Positions 7,569-16,662 of a stretch of DNA of 64,000 bases are shown here, in pieces. The notes under the pieces were generated by a model that did not search any database, had not been told where the DNA came from, and saw only the letters and a list, made by a program, of their open reading frames with translations. The stretch is taken from NCBI GenBank assembly GCA_019057815.1, contig JAHLWR010000018.1, forward strand, positions 1 through 64,000, read 5' to 3'. The number at the start of each line of letters is the position of its first letter. The first letter of the stretch is position 1. The DNA comes from Candidatus Heimdallarchaeota archaeon (lineage in GTDB: Archaea > Asgardarchaeota > Heimdallarchaeia > Heimdallarchaeales > Heimdallarchaeaceae). Position numbers and translations under genes: made by a program.

Positions 7569-9593
7569 TCACATCTTGTCTAGAATATCCAATCCCATTA
7601 CTTCAAACAAACTCTCAAGGCATTTTATTACTGACATAACTAAAAGCAATCTAAAATTCAACATTTCTTTAGTTTCTGCTGCTAGCACTGGACATTTATC
7701 ATAGAATTTATGAAAAGCTGAAGCTAGTTGAAAAGCAAAATTTGCAATAGAATCTAGTTTAAGTGATTCTGCAGCTGAAATGTATACAGAGGGTAATTCT
7801 TCCATACATTTGATTAATTCCCATTCTTCTTTCTTTTCTGGTATAAAATCTATTTTTTCTAAGTCCATAGAAATCTGTTTAGGTTTAAGCCCTTTTTCTT
7901 TAGCTTTTTTCAAGATACTCAATGCTCTTGCATAGGAATATTGTAAAAATGGTCCTGTATTTTCGTTTGGATCTACTGCTTTTTTAATATCAAAAATAAC
8001 TGCTTTATTTGAATCTATCTTAAGAATATGATACTTTATACTACTAGCTGCTACTTTTTTGGCAATTTCCTTCTGTTCTTCTTGTGTATAATTTCTAGTA
8101 CTAGTTATCTTTGTTACTTCTTTTTTTGCAGACTCAAATAACTCATCGGGAGTCACATATTCTAGTTCCCTAGCAGCCATTTTTCTACCAACTAAAGTAA
8201 CATACTCATAATCTATATGGGTTATTTTATCCGCTAACTCTTGGGCAAATATACCGTACAAAGCAAGTTTTACTGATAATTGAGGAAGTTGTTGTTGCTT
8301 TCCAATCACATTATAACAATAATTTGCGTCAAATTTCTCTAATTTATGTAAATGGTATGCTATATCTCTGCATGGATAAAGTGGAATGCCTTCTGAATTA
8401 ACAATAATTATATCGGGAATTTTATAAGTTATACTATATTTTTCCTTAAAACCTAACTGTGAACCTATTTTATCGTTTTCAAGAAGTCTTGCTTTAGCAT
8501 CATGTCGAAGAAATTCATTTTTCTCCAATTCTTCCAGAATGTATTTTACTTCCCCTGACCATGCCACATCAGATTCCCAATCAAAATCATCGTGAATTAT
8601 ATTAAATGACTTTAGAGTCTCTATATGACCATATAGTGTGTTATTCACTACTTCCCTATATTTTTCCTTTATACCCTCGTCCTTACCTTCTAAATATTTA
8701 GTAATAAAATTATTTGTCATATTAAATAGGTTATCAATATTGGATAAGACTAATTTATGTAATTCTGTATAGATAATAGGGATTTTTTGGAGAAGAGAAT
8801 CTTGAACAAGTTTTAATTTTTCTAGTGTTTCAACTAAATTCTCTTTTATCTCTTTTTCTTTTTCTCCTTGTTTTATAAAAAGTATATATTTTGCTACTTC
8901 CGTTTCTTCAAGTCTGTAAATAGAAATTGTTTGATCTACGGCTATATCATTTGTATTAAGCAAATTCTTAACTTGTTGAATTTCCAACAAAGTATTCATT
9001 GTTGCATATATTTGTCCAATCCAAGCATCTATTTTACAATCAGCATGGAAACCATTCGATTTAAGGAGGTGGTAGCCTATTATTAATGGAGCTACTTGTT
9101 TTCCCAAATCATTCACATAATACCTAACATTGACATTTGCTCCAAGCATTTTGAATAATCTAGCAAGAACATCACCTATTACAGAATTCCTAAAATTACC
9201 AATATGTAAAGGTGCATTAGGATTGCTTGAAGTATGTTCAACAATTATCCTTTCTGATTCTCTGGTTGTACTATATCCATATAATGGTTCATTTAAGATA
9301 AATTTTATCAAGTTAGTTGTGAATATTTCCCTATCTAGAAATATATTTAGAAAACCACCCTTTACATATAATTTCTGAATAATTTTTGATTCTGCGATTT
9401 TTTTAATAATAATATCGCTTATTTCTTGTGGGCTTTTTCCGATTTCTTTTGCTATTGAGAAAAGTGGAAAACTTACGTCTCCTAAATTTATATCGTGAGG
9501 TTTCGACCAAAGAATTAATTTCTCTACTCCATATTCTTGCTTTAATATTTCCATAATATCTTGTTGAATCTCAGTATAAAGTCGGGAAATCAT
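7569..9593 (-). CDS. argS: Arginyl-tRNA synthetase
   Basis: Class I synthetase that charges tRNA-Arg. The protein has the N-terminal tRNA-recognition domain (residues 1-110 of the chosen start), the HIGH signature as NAPLHIGNFRNSVIGD, a long helical insertion rich in Glu and Lys, a KMSKS-region equivalent at GRKMAARELEYVTPDEL, and the anticodon-binding DALR-type domain at the C-terminus. The open frame continues to a TTG at 9656, which would add 21 residues. I prefer the ATG at 9593 because GAGGAT sits about nine bases before it and homologues begin at this point. At about 674 residues it is longer than most ArgS because of the insertion after the catalytic core. Confidence 0.92.
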   Translation of the reverse strand: MISRLYTEIQQDIMEILKQEYGVEKLILWSKPHDINLGDVSFPLFSIAKEIGKSPQEISDIIIKKIAESKIIQKLYVKGGFLNIFLDREIFTTNLIKFILNEPLYGYSTTRESERIIVEHTSSNPNAPLHIGNFRNSVIGDVLARLFKMLGANVNVRYYVNDLGKQVAPLIIGYHLLKSNGFHADCKIDAWIGQIYATMNTLLEIQQVKNLLNTNDIAVDQTISIYRLEETEVAKYILFIKQGEKEKEIKENLVETLEKLKLVQDSLLQKIPIIYTELHKLVLSNIDNLFNMTNNFITKYLEGKDEGIKEKYREVVNNTLYGHIETLKSFNIIHDDFDWESDVAWSGEVKYILEELEKNEFLRHDAKARLLENDKIGSQLGFKEKYSITYKIPDIIIVNSEGIPLYPCRDIAYHLHKLEKFDANYCYNVIGKQQQLPQLSVKLALYGIFAQELADKITHIDYEYVTLVGRKMAARELEYVTPDELFESAKKEVTKITSTRNYTQEEQKEIAKKVAASSIKYHILKIDSNKAVIFDIKKAVDPNENTGPFLQYSYARALSILKKAKEKGLKPKQISMDLEKIDFIPEKKEEWELIKCMEELPSVYISAAESLKLDSIANFAFQLASAFHKFYDKCPVLAAETKEMLNFRLLLVMSVIKCLESLFEVMGLDILDKM

Positions 9594-9801
9594 TCGTATA
9601 TCCTCAGTAAGATCTTTTTTATCAGGTAATGTTCTGCTATTTTGTATCTGTCTCAATCATATATTTTTTATTCTTAAATCTTCTTTTCGATATTCTATTT
9701 TAAGCAGATATTCTTCCTTTTTTAAACTATAAAAATAAATAAATAAGAGCTTTTAATAAGTTTTTAATAATTAATATTTATAATTTTACAGAGGAAATAT
9801 T

Positions 9802-10131
9802 ATGGGAAAATTACCTAGTGTAACATATGCAGAATTTAATGAAATCTTAAATTCAGAAACAAAGTTTATAATTGTGGATTGTTGGGCTCCTTGGTGTGGT
9901 CCATGCAGATCAATAGAACCTTACTACGAACAATTATCCGTAGAATATAATGATAGAATGAGATTCATTAGAATGAACATGGATGAAAACCCTATTTTTG
10001 CTCAAAAATATATGATTTCAAGTCTTCCTACATTTGTAGTATTTAAAGAAAAGAAACCTTATAGCAATCTAATTGGAGCAGATAGAAAAAAACTTAAAAA
10101 ATTAATTGATGTAGTTTTAGATAAGAAGTAA
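9802..10131 (+). CDS. trxA: Thioredoxin
   Basis: A single thioredoxin domain of 109 residues. The active site is WCGPC at residues 31-35, preceded by IIVDCWAP, and the cis-Pro loop is SSLPTFVVF. Thioredoxins reduce protein disulfides using electrons from a thioredoxin reductase, which is not in this window. A clear ribosome-binding site (GAGG) precedes the ATG. The upstream region is AT-rich and is shared with the divergent argS gene. The gene may be read together with the following GTG-started gene. Confidence 0.9.
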   Translation: MGKLPSVTYAEFNEILNSETKFIIVDCWAPWCGPCRSIEPYYEQLSVEYNDRMRFIRMNMDENPIFAQKYMISSLPTFVVFKEKKPYSNLIGADRKKLKKLIDVVLDKK

Positions 10132-10174
10132 ATATTGCCATTACATTTTTAGGGAGGAATTAGAGTATAACAAA

Positions 10175-10810
10175 GTGAGTTTATTGAGTAGTTCGAAAAA
10201 GGAGATTACGTATCCATCGCCATTATATGAATATCTTGTCAGAAAAGCTAACGCAGCTTTAGGTGAAAAGTTTATTGAAATTTCCTTTCCTATTATCGAA
10301 ATAAAGTTTCTAGGTTTTAAGAAAAAAGGCACATGGAATACAGTTGACTGGCTCTATGAAGAATTAGGCAAAAGATTACTACGAATAACACAGAAATACA
10401 ATATTGAAATAAGTCAATATAGCGGCTTAAAAGATCTAAGAATAGATTATGATATCAAAAGCACCTTTAGGCAGATAATAATAAGCAATTATCATATGTT
10501 GCCGTTGAAATCTTTTGGTAACATGTTAACTATCATTGTTTGGAGCTATGTTGTTTTTGTATTGGGAAAGAAACCAAAAGAGGACGAAACAGCTCAAATG
10601 CTTCTAAAGAAATATACTGATAGTTTAGATCAGTTCAAGACATATTGGAATCGTATGCCAAGAAGAAAAACTCCATTGGATAAAGAACGAATGTGCTATA
10701 TATGTGGAAAACCTGCATACACCTTCAATACATGGATATATCGAAAAAAAGATATAAATGAGGAGTGTCAAACGCCTGTCTGTGAAAGACACAGAGACTC
10801 ATTAGTCTGA
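10175..10810 (+). CDS. Unknown protein with C-terminal zinc-binding motif
   Basis: I do not recognise this 211-residue protein. Residues 1-165 are a mixed helical and strand domain with many basic residues. The last 40 residues carry a likely zinc site: MCYICGKPAY followed by CQTPVCERH, giving four Cys and a His. The start is GTG at 10175, with AGGGAGG about 16 bases upstream. It lies 43 bases after thioredoxin on the same strand and just before the Roadblock gene. The Cys4 tail suggests a nucleic-acid or protein-binding role, but nothing fixes the function. Confidence 0.65.
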   Translation: MSLLSSSKKEITYPSPLYEYLVRKANAALGEKFIEISFPIIEIKFLGFKKKGTWNTVDWLYEELGKRLLRITQKYNIEISQYSGLKDLRIDYDIKSTFRQIIISNYHMLPLKSFGNMLTIIVWSYVVFVLGKKPKEDETAQMLLKKYTDSLDQFKTYWNRMPRRKTPLDKERMCYICGKPAYTFNTWIYRKKDINEECQTPVCERHRDSLV

Positions 10811-10855
10811 AAAAGTCTAGAAGGTTTTTTATTCGTTAAAAAATCTCTTGTTATA

Positions 10856-11236
10856 ATGTCCACAGAGTTAAGTCCAGACCAAAAAAAGAATTTGCTAAAA
10901 ATTTTACGAGATATCTCTAAAGAATGTGATTTAGAAGCCGTAGCTGTTGTGAGTGAGGAAGGACAACAAATAGCTTTTTTCGCTTCTAAAGAGACAGATT
11001 CTATAGTGATGTCGGCTCTTGCATCAGCGCTAAACGCTACTGGAGAGCAGGCTATTAAACAAGTAAAATTTGGAAAATTAGATCAAGTGATAATAAAAGG
11101 ATCTGAAGGTTTTCTGCTTTTGCAGAGTGTTGATAGATTTATTCTTTTTGCTGCTTCTAAAGAAATATACTCTTTAGCACTGGCTATGAACGTCTTAGGT
11201 AGATATTCTAAGACAATTTATCAAACACTTGTGTAA
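10856..11236 (+). CDS. Roadblock/LC7-domain protein
   Basis: One Roadblock/LC7 domain of 126 residues. Helix 1 (LLKILRDISKECDLE), then AVAVVSEEGQQIAFF, a helix with small residues (SALASALNATGEQAI), and strands IIKGSEGFLLLQSV and FILFAAS follow the family pattern. These domains dimerise and regulate small Ras-like GTPases (as in MglB or Ragulator) or dynein light chains. Asgard genomes carry many of them. No GTPase gene is adjacent. The last 16 bases overlap the 3' end of the convergent subtilase gene. Confidence 0.8.
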   Translation: MSTELSPDQKKNLLKILRDISKECDLEAVAVVSEEGQQIAFFASKETDSIVMSALASALNATGEQAIKQVKFGKLDQVIIKGSEGFLLLQSVDRFILFAASKEIYSLALAMNVLGRYSKTIYQTLV

Positions 11237-14085
11237 GACTTTTCATCTAATATTATTTGTTCTTTAGAATCTTCTTCTTTTTTCTTATCGTTCTTCTTTC
11301 TGAAACTAATAAAATAGACAATGCAAGTTATTAATGAAGCTTCAACTATTATTGGTCCCCATGATACTTTCACTATCAATTGAATTGTCCATGATTCACG
11401 TCCATACGGAGATCTGATAGAAAAAACATATTCTCCACCAGTTAGCTCAACTTCAGCTGGTACAACAGAAATAATATATGTTCCATTACCATAATCATTA
11501 TGGGTTGTATATCTGACAACTACTTCGTCACCTTTTTCAAAGGTTGCATAAAATTCCCATGCACTCAAGGGCTTGTAATCGTTAAAAACATTGATTTTTA
11601 CAGTTATTTCATCTTTTGTATAATATTCCTCGTTCACACCTTCGTATGTGAAATTTATGTTCGTTATAGTAGATCGATATATAAGATTATCAAGAAACAT
11701 ATTATTGTGGGCATAATTTAACGACATTACTCTACTATCATAGTCAGATAGGTATGAAGAATAAGCATAAGGAGAGTTAAGAAACATTTCAATATTGTTC
11801 GCAGCTATTACCAATGAACCATTAGAAGGTTGAGCGCTTGAAATAGCAAATCTATTTTCTACTGTTTGTGCTGTTCCTTCCAAATCAATTACATCAAAAG
11901 GTTCTGGGATATAGATTTGGTATATCAAATTAGGTATATTGGTTAGTATTGTATATGAATACGGGCTTATAGAAAGCAACTGACTTGAAACATTTGCATC
12001 TTGATATTCTAATCCAACAGGTTGTAAAATATCATTTATGGCATTTAAATTGCTCCCTTCTGTTGGAAGCACTAATAACCCACCACCACTATATGCACCG
12101 TCGGGAGTAATATAATCTTTCAATACAGCAATATCTTCGCTAGTATAAGTATGATATGAAGTATTCTTGAAATTTATTAGAGCAATCATTTCAAAATCAT
12201 TTAAATTCATGTTTCTGAATGATTGGTGATTAATATCCCGTGTGTTTAAAACTGGAATGAAACCTCTGCTTTGAGTGTAAGCGAGAATATCATATATTGA
12301 GCCATATGGTGTTATTATAAAATTATCAGCTTCTTCTACAAAATCGAATAACATCCTCCCAGAGCCTTTAACAACTTCAAAATTAACTGCTAAAGTATAT
12401 ACTACCTTATCTATAGTAATAAAGATTAAATCATTATACACAGAACTATAGCAATCTTCTGTAGAAAAGTGTAATTCAATATCGTATTGTTTTTCGTTTA
12501 GGTTGAGAGGAACATTGCTTAGGGACACTATTTTAGATAATCTAGAACCCATATCAATTTCAAAATCTTCTGAATTTCCATAACTGATTATATGAAATAT
12601 TAAAGTGTGCTGTGTATTTATGTAAAGATACTGTTTGATCAATGGAACTTCAAAAGGCCAAATAGTTACAAGCGGAAGATTCGCTAAAAATAGTGATGCT
12701 ATCACACTATTAGGTAAACCTGCTCCTTGATATAAAACCGATGGTTCAATTTCAATATCACCAACAGGAGAATTAACTTCTATATTTTGTTTGGTAGATG
12801 ATTCTATTAAGGAACCTTTTATCGTTGATGCTTTTTTTTCTGGGAATTCCTGTTTTAATAATGAACATAATCCAGATACTACAGCTGTCGCATAACTTGT
12901 TCCTGAGACTATTTTTGAAGAACCAACTGTTGTTGAAGTTGTGTTAATCATAACTCCGGGAGCTACAAGATCAGGTTTTAACCAGGTTTTATCATATGTT
13001 GCAGAATCATATAAATATTGCAGTGTGCTTTTATTCAAGTTTACCGCAACAGGACCAGCACTGCTATGTTCGAATAAAATACCATTTCCATCGACAGCGC
13101 CTACAGTAATTCCTTGAGTTGCTATTCCAGGGCTTAAAACAGTAAATAAGTCATTATATCCAAATTCTTCAATATCTCGAGCATTTCCAGCTGCTACACA
13201 AACAATTACTCCAGAATCTACAGCTGTATTAACTGCTTCAACTTCTGGTGCTTCCAAACTTGATACATAGCGGCCAACTGATAAATTTATAATATCAGCA
13301 TCATTTTCAATAGCCCAATCTATTGCTTCTATCATATCTTCAACAGTGCCTGTTCCATAGGAATCAATGATTTTACCTATTAGAAAAAGAGAATTGGGGG
13401 CAACACCGCGCATATAACCATAGTGTCCATTACTTCCAATAATCCCACCAATGTATGTCCCATGACCATAATCATCATCAACATCTAAAGAATTTTCTAA
13501 GAAGTTCCAAGAATCGATAATCCTACTTTCTCCGTCCATTGTGTGTGATAAAGATGGATGATCAAGCTTTAAACCACTGTCAAGAATGGCGATTTTTATA
13601 TCATCACCATAATAATCTTTATTCCACATATATTGAGCATTAATTTGATCTGTGAAATTGCATACAGTTCGACTAGTGTCTATTTTCCCAGAAACATAAT
13701 TATCATCAAGAGCATAAATTTCAGAATTCTTCCAAATAGAAGCGATTTTTTGCTCTTCAACTAATCTAACTATATCATATTTAGATAGTGTAACTGCTAT
13801 ACCACTGTAGGATAAAAACGTCTGAACGTTTTTCCCAATATGCACTAAATCTCTAATAGTGTATAATGAAGATAGTTCTACAAAAATCCTAAATTCCTCG
13901 ATAATACTTGCACTTTCAATTTCGTTTAAGAAAGATTCTTCCTTTATCACTTGCTCAAATTCTAAGATTTCATTCTTTTCCGAATGGATTGTATTTGTAT
14001 ATGCAAATGAACCATATGAGAAGAAACAACAACCTATAAGCACTAAACAATATAAGATTTTTAAAGAACGTTTAATTGAATACAC
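11221..14085 (-). CDS. Secreted, membrane-anchored subtilisin-like protease (S8)
   Basis: A 954-residue extracellular protease. An N-terminal signal peptide (residues 1-30) is followed by a propeptide-like region. The S8 catalytic domain has Asp169 (AILDSG), His208 (YGHGTYIGG), oxyanion Asn301 (AAGN) and Ser397 (GTSYATAVVSG), a complete triad. The C-terminal half contains beta-sandwich and GATase-like regions. A final transmembrane helix near residue 915 is followed by a basic and acidic cytoplasmic tail. It would act on the outer cell surface on proteins or peptides. The size and architecture resemble archaeal pyrolysin-type subtilases. It has a wide upstream gap to its neighbours, so it is probably transcribed alone. 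Confidence 0.85.
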   Translation of the reverse strand: MYSIKRSLKILYCLVLIGCCFFSYGSFAYTNTIHSEKNEILEFEQVIKEESFLNEIESASIIEEFRIFVELSSLYTIRDLVHIGKNVQTFLSYSGIAVTLSKYDIVRLVEEQKIASIWKNSEIYALDDNYVSGKIDTSRTVCNFTDQINAQYMWNKDYYGDDIKIAILDSGLKLDHPSLSHTMDGESRIIDSWNFLENSLDVDDDYGHGTYIGGIIGSNGHYGYMRGVAPNSLFLIGKIIDSYGTGTVEDMIEAIDWAIENDADIINLSVGRYVSSLEAPEVEAVNTAVDSGVIVCVAAGNARDIEEFGYNDLFTVLSPGIATQGITVGAVDGNGILFEHSSAGPVAVNLNKSTLQYLYDSATYDKTWLKPDLVAPGVMINTTSTTVGSSKIVSGTSYATAVVSGLCSLLKQEFPEKKASTIKGSLIESSTKQNIEVNSPVGDIEIEPSVLYQGAGLPNSVIASLFLANLPLVTIWPFEVPLIKQYLYINTQHTLIFHIISYGNSEDFEIDMGSRLSKIVSLSNVPLNLNEKQYDIELHFSTEDCYSSVYNDLIFITIDKVVYTLAVNFEVVKGSGRMLFDFVEEADNFIITPYGSIYDILAYTQSRGFIPVLNTRDINHQSFRNMNLNDFEMIALINFKNTSYHTYTSEDIAVLKDYITPDGAYSGGGLLVLPTEGSNLNAINDILQPVGLEYQDANVSSQLLSISPYSYTILTNIPNLIYQIYIPEPFDVIDLEGTAQTVENRFAISSAQPSNGSLVIAANNIEMFLNSPYAYSSYLSDYDSRVMSLNYAHNNMFLDNLIYRSTITNINFTYEGVNEEYYTKDEITVKINVFNDYKPLSAWEFYATFEKGDEVVVRYTTHNDYGNGTYIISVVPAEVELTGGEYVFSIRSPYGRESWTIQLIVKVSWGPIIVEASLITCIVYFISFRKKNDKKKEEDSKEQIILDEKSYTSV

Positions 14086-14141
14086 GAAAATAATGTTCTA
14101 ACAATGATATAAAAATTTAGGGGGAGAAACCACATAAGACA

Positions 14142-15014
14142 TTAAGATTTTTCCTCGCCCACTATGTCCAAAAGGGAGTTAATTATCACATCGGGAGACA
14201 ATCCTGAAGGCATTTTCACTAATTCATCTAATGAAGAGGTTCCTGAATTCACGAAACAAGCAAGAATCCCGAAATTCTTAGCACCTACAATATCAGTTTC
14301 CAATCTGTCACCAAACATCATCACTTTTTCCTTAGGGCACTTTGCCATGTCTACAGCAATCTCATACATCAAGGGTTGGGGTTTACCTACAATCTTTTCC
14401 ACCTTTTTCCCAGACAATTTCTCAAGGATATCAATCATAGCACCCCCACCAGGAATAAGCCCGTTTTTTGTAGGGAAAGTTATGTCAGCATTGGTTGCAA
14501 TAAATCGAATATCAGAATCAATATTCCCTAAAATATTCATAGCTCTCGTAATCTTAACATAGTTAAGATTTCTATCCATACCTGTTACAACATAATCAAT
14601 ATTTGAAAATGCAAAATCAAAGACATCTTCATCATTTCTTTCAGGATAATTATTAACGATTCTTAAACCAGCATCTTCTAATTCCTTCTTCAATCCCCCT
14701 TCACCAATAACATATACAGAAGCATTAGGAGATTCGTCTGAAATAAATTTTGCAGTTAAAAATGCTGATGTAAGAATTCGTTTTTCTTCCAATTCAACCC
14801 CCATTGTGCTTAATTTTTCTTGAAATTCAACTCTTGTTTTTGTGCTATTATTTGTCAACAAGAAGACTTCCTTTTGCTGTTCTTGTAGTATTGTAAGAAC
14901 TTCTAAAGCTCCAGGCAAAGGTTCGTTTTCTTTATAGAGAACACCATCACCATCGAATAGCCAAGCATCTATTTCATTAAATGCACATTCTATCCTAGAA
15001 TTCATTCTTGACAA
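14142..15014 (-). CDS. HAD-superfamily (IIA, NagD-like) phosphatase
   Basis: A 290-residue HAD hydrolase of the NagD / p-nitrophenylphosphatase type. Motif I is FDGDGVLY with nucleophile Asp21 and Asp23, motif II is LLTNNS, and motif III/IV is VGKPQPLMY then MFGDRLETDIVGAKN. The family dephosphorylates small molecules such as phosphoglycolate or nucleotides; the substrate is not determined. The short N-terminus means Met4 could be the real start. It converges toward the subtilase gene region but is on the same strand, 56 bases apart. Confidence 0.85.
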   Translation of the reverse strand: MSRMNSRIECAFNEIDAWLFDGDGVLYKENEPLPGALEVLTILQEQQKEVFLLTNNSTKTRVEFQEKLSTMGVELEEKRILTSAFLTAKFISDESPNASVYVIGEGGLKKELEDAGLRIVNNYPERNDEDVFDFAFSNIDYVVTGMDRNLNYVKITRAMNILGNIDSDIRFIATNADITFPTKNGLIPGGGAMIDILEKLSGKKVEKIVGKPQPLMYEIAVDMAKCPKEKVMMFGDRLETDIVGAKNFGILACFVNSGTSSLDELVKMPSGLSPDVIINSLLDIVGEEKS

Positions 15015-15193
15015 TTATTAATTATATATTGATAAATTCTCTGAATAAGACAAATAAGATGTATTTGAAAAGAAACAGAGTTCATTAATATTGCTAAACT
15101 TTAGAATGAAATTCATAGTAATTGACTCATATTCAAAAAAATTTAGTGTAAAATTGGAGAAAGATTTTTACATAGCTATATGATATTTAGTTT

Positions 15194-16645
15194 ATGTCAT
15201 ATGTGGAAAAGGCGCTGTATCGTTACATTAAAACAATTTTTACATCAGGTCTTCGCGTATTATTTAGCAAGAAATATATCTTGTACACCATAGCATTTAT
15301 TCTTATAACAATTAACTCAACTGTATTCTACTTAATTCAAAAAGGCATTCATGATCACGCGATCAAAGATACTTTAGGGAAAGTAGTAGATATTTTGATA
15401 GCTATAGAATTGTCTGCTGCAATTTCTTATCTAATTTTTGGAATGTTCTTTTCCCGATATGCATTAAAATATTGGATTATTCCACTAATATTAACAATAG
15501 GTGGAGGAGCAGTTTTAATTCACTTCATTCCCGATATTTCTCCTTTTGTAGCAGCATTATGTTACATTGGCTGGATTATTGTTTCTGTGTTTCTTACATT
15601 TGCCCTATCCCGTAATTTCTTTGGTAATAAGGTTCTGGGCAGTGTAATGTTTTTAGGGAAATCAGCTGAAGAAGGATCTATTCTCTTTAGTGGAGTTGTT
15701 TTTGTTCTCAGTTTGGTTAATACTGGATGTGCTGGATACTTAATCTATTCTGCAGTAGTTAACACTATACAAATTTCACTTATAATAGTTGCACTAACAG
15801 TAATAATTGCAGTTGCAATCATAAATTTTGTTATTTTCAAGCTAGGAAAGAAAGATGATGTTTTCTATACAATCTTAGCATTTTTCTATGTTTTTTCTTC
15901 ATTCACTCTATGGAAATTAACAATCTATACATACCGTGGAGATGCAGCTAGCGATAATGTTGGAAGCATGTTGATAACACTCTTCTTTATTTTTTATACT
16001 ATGTCCAATTATGGTAAGAAGGTTAAGAAAATAGAAAAACAAGTAGCAGAAGAATTTGAAGAAAGTGTTATAGAAGGTACTGTCAAGAAGAAAAAAAGGG
16101 AGGAAGAAGAGGAAGAAGCATTAGAAAAATGGTCCTTACTTAAAATCCCATTTAAATTAGGACCTCTAGGAGTTCTGATGAGTATAATGGGTTTAGTTCT
16201 AGGTTATCACGTAACTTATTTACAATTTCTATCAGAAGAAGATCTTTTTAGCGGAATCTTCTTTATGAATAAAACAGAACTCGCAGGTTTGAAAGATAAA
16301 TTTGCTTTAATACTTATAGCATTTTTGATAATTTACTTCCTTTTAAGCTATCGATGGTCTGAAGGTTTTAGAGAATATTCTTCTCCAGAGCTTTATAGAT
16401 TTGAGTTTTTACCACCTTTTGAGGAATTAGTTGAACGAATTGAACGAATCAAGAGCGGAGAAGAATCTTGGAAAGATTATGCAAAGATGGCAATAAAAGA
16501 AGGAACAAAAATAGGAGTTAAATCTGCTGCTAGAAAAGCTTTTGTTTCTCCAACAAAAAGGGTAACTGGTGCTATAACTGGGGCCTATTCCTCAACAAAA
16601 AAGAATATTACGCGAGTCTTTAGCTGGAAAAAGAAAGATGATTAG
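15194..16645 (+). CDS. Polytopic membrane protein, about 10 TM helices
   Basis: A 483-residue integral membrane protein with roughly ten hydrophobic segments, for example YILYTIAFILITINSTVFYL, YWIIPLILTIGGGAVLI and LGVLMSIMGLVLGYHV. A charged loop of Lys and Glu runs (KKKKREEEEEEALEKW) lies near residue 300. The C-terminal 70 residues are basic and soluble, probably cytoplasmic. I see no transporter or enzyme signature, so the family is unassigned. An AT-rich stretch with CTATATGATATT just before the ATG could serve as a promoter. It has no obvious operon partners; the next gene converges from the minus strand. Confidence 0.7.
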   Translation: MSYVEKALYRYIKTIFTSGLRVLFSKKYILYTIAFILITINSTVFYLIQKGIHDHAIKDTLGKVVDILIAIELSAAISYLIFGMFFSRYALKYWIIPLILTIGGGAVLIHFIPDISPFVAALCYIGWIIVSVFLTFALSRNFFGNKVLGSVMFLGKSAEEGSILFSGVVFVLSLVNTGCAGYLIYSAVVNTIQISLIIVALTVIIAVAIINFVIFKLGKKDDVFYTILAFFYVFSSFTLWKLTIYTYRGDAASDNVGSMLITLFFIFYTMSNYGKKVKKIEKQVAEEFEESVIEGTVKKKKREEEEEEALEKWSLLKIPFKLGPLGVLMSIMGLVLGYHVTYLQFLSEEDLFSGIFFMNKTELAGLKDKFALILIAFLIIYFLLSYRWSEGFREYSSPELYRFEFLPPFEELVERIERIKSGEESWKDYAKMAIKEGTKIGVKSAARKAFVSPTKRVTGAITGAYSSTKKNITRVFSWKKKDD

Positions 16646-16662
16646 AAAGAGGAAGGACAAGA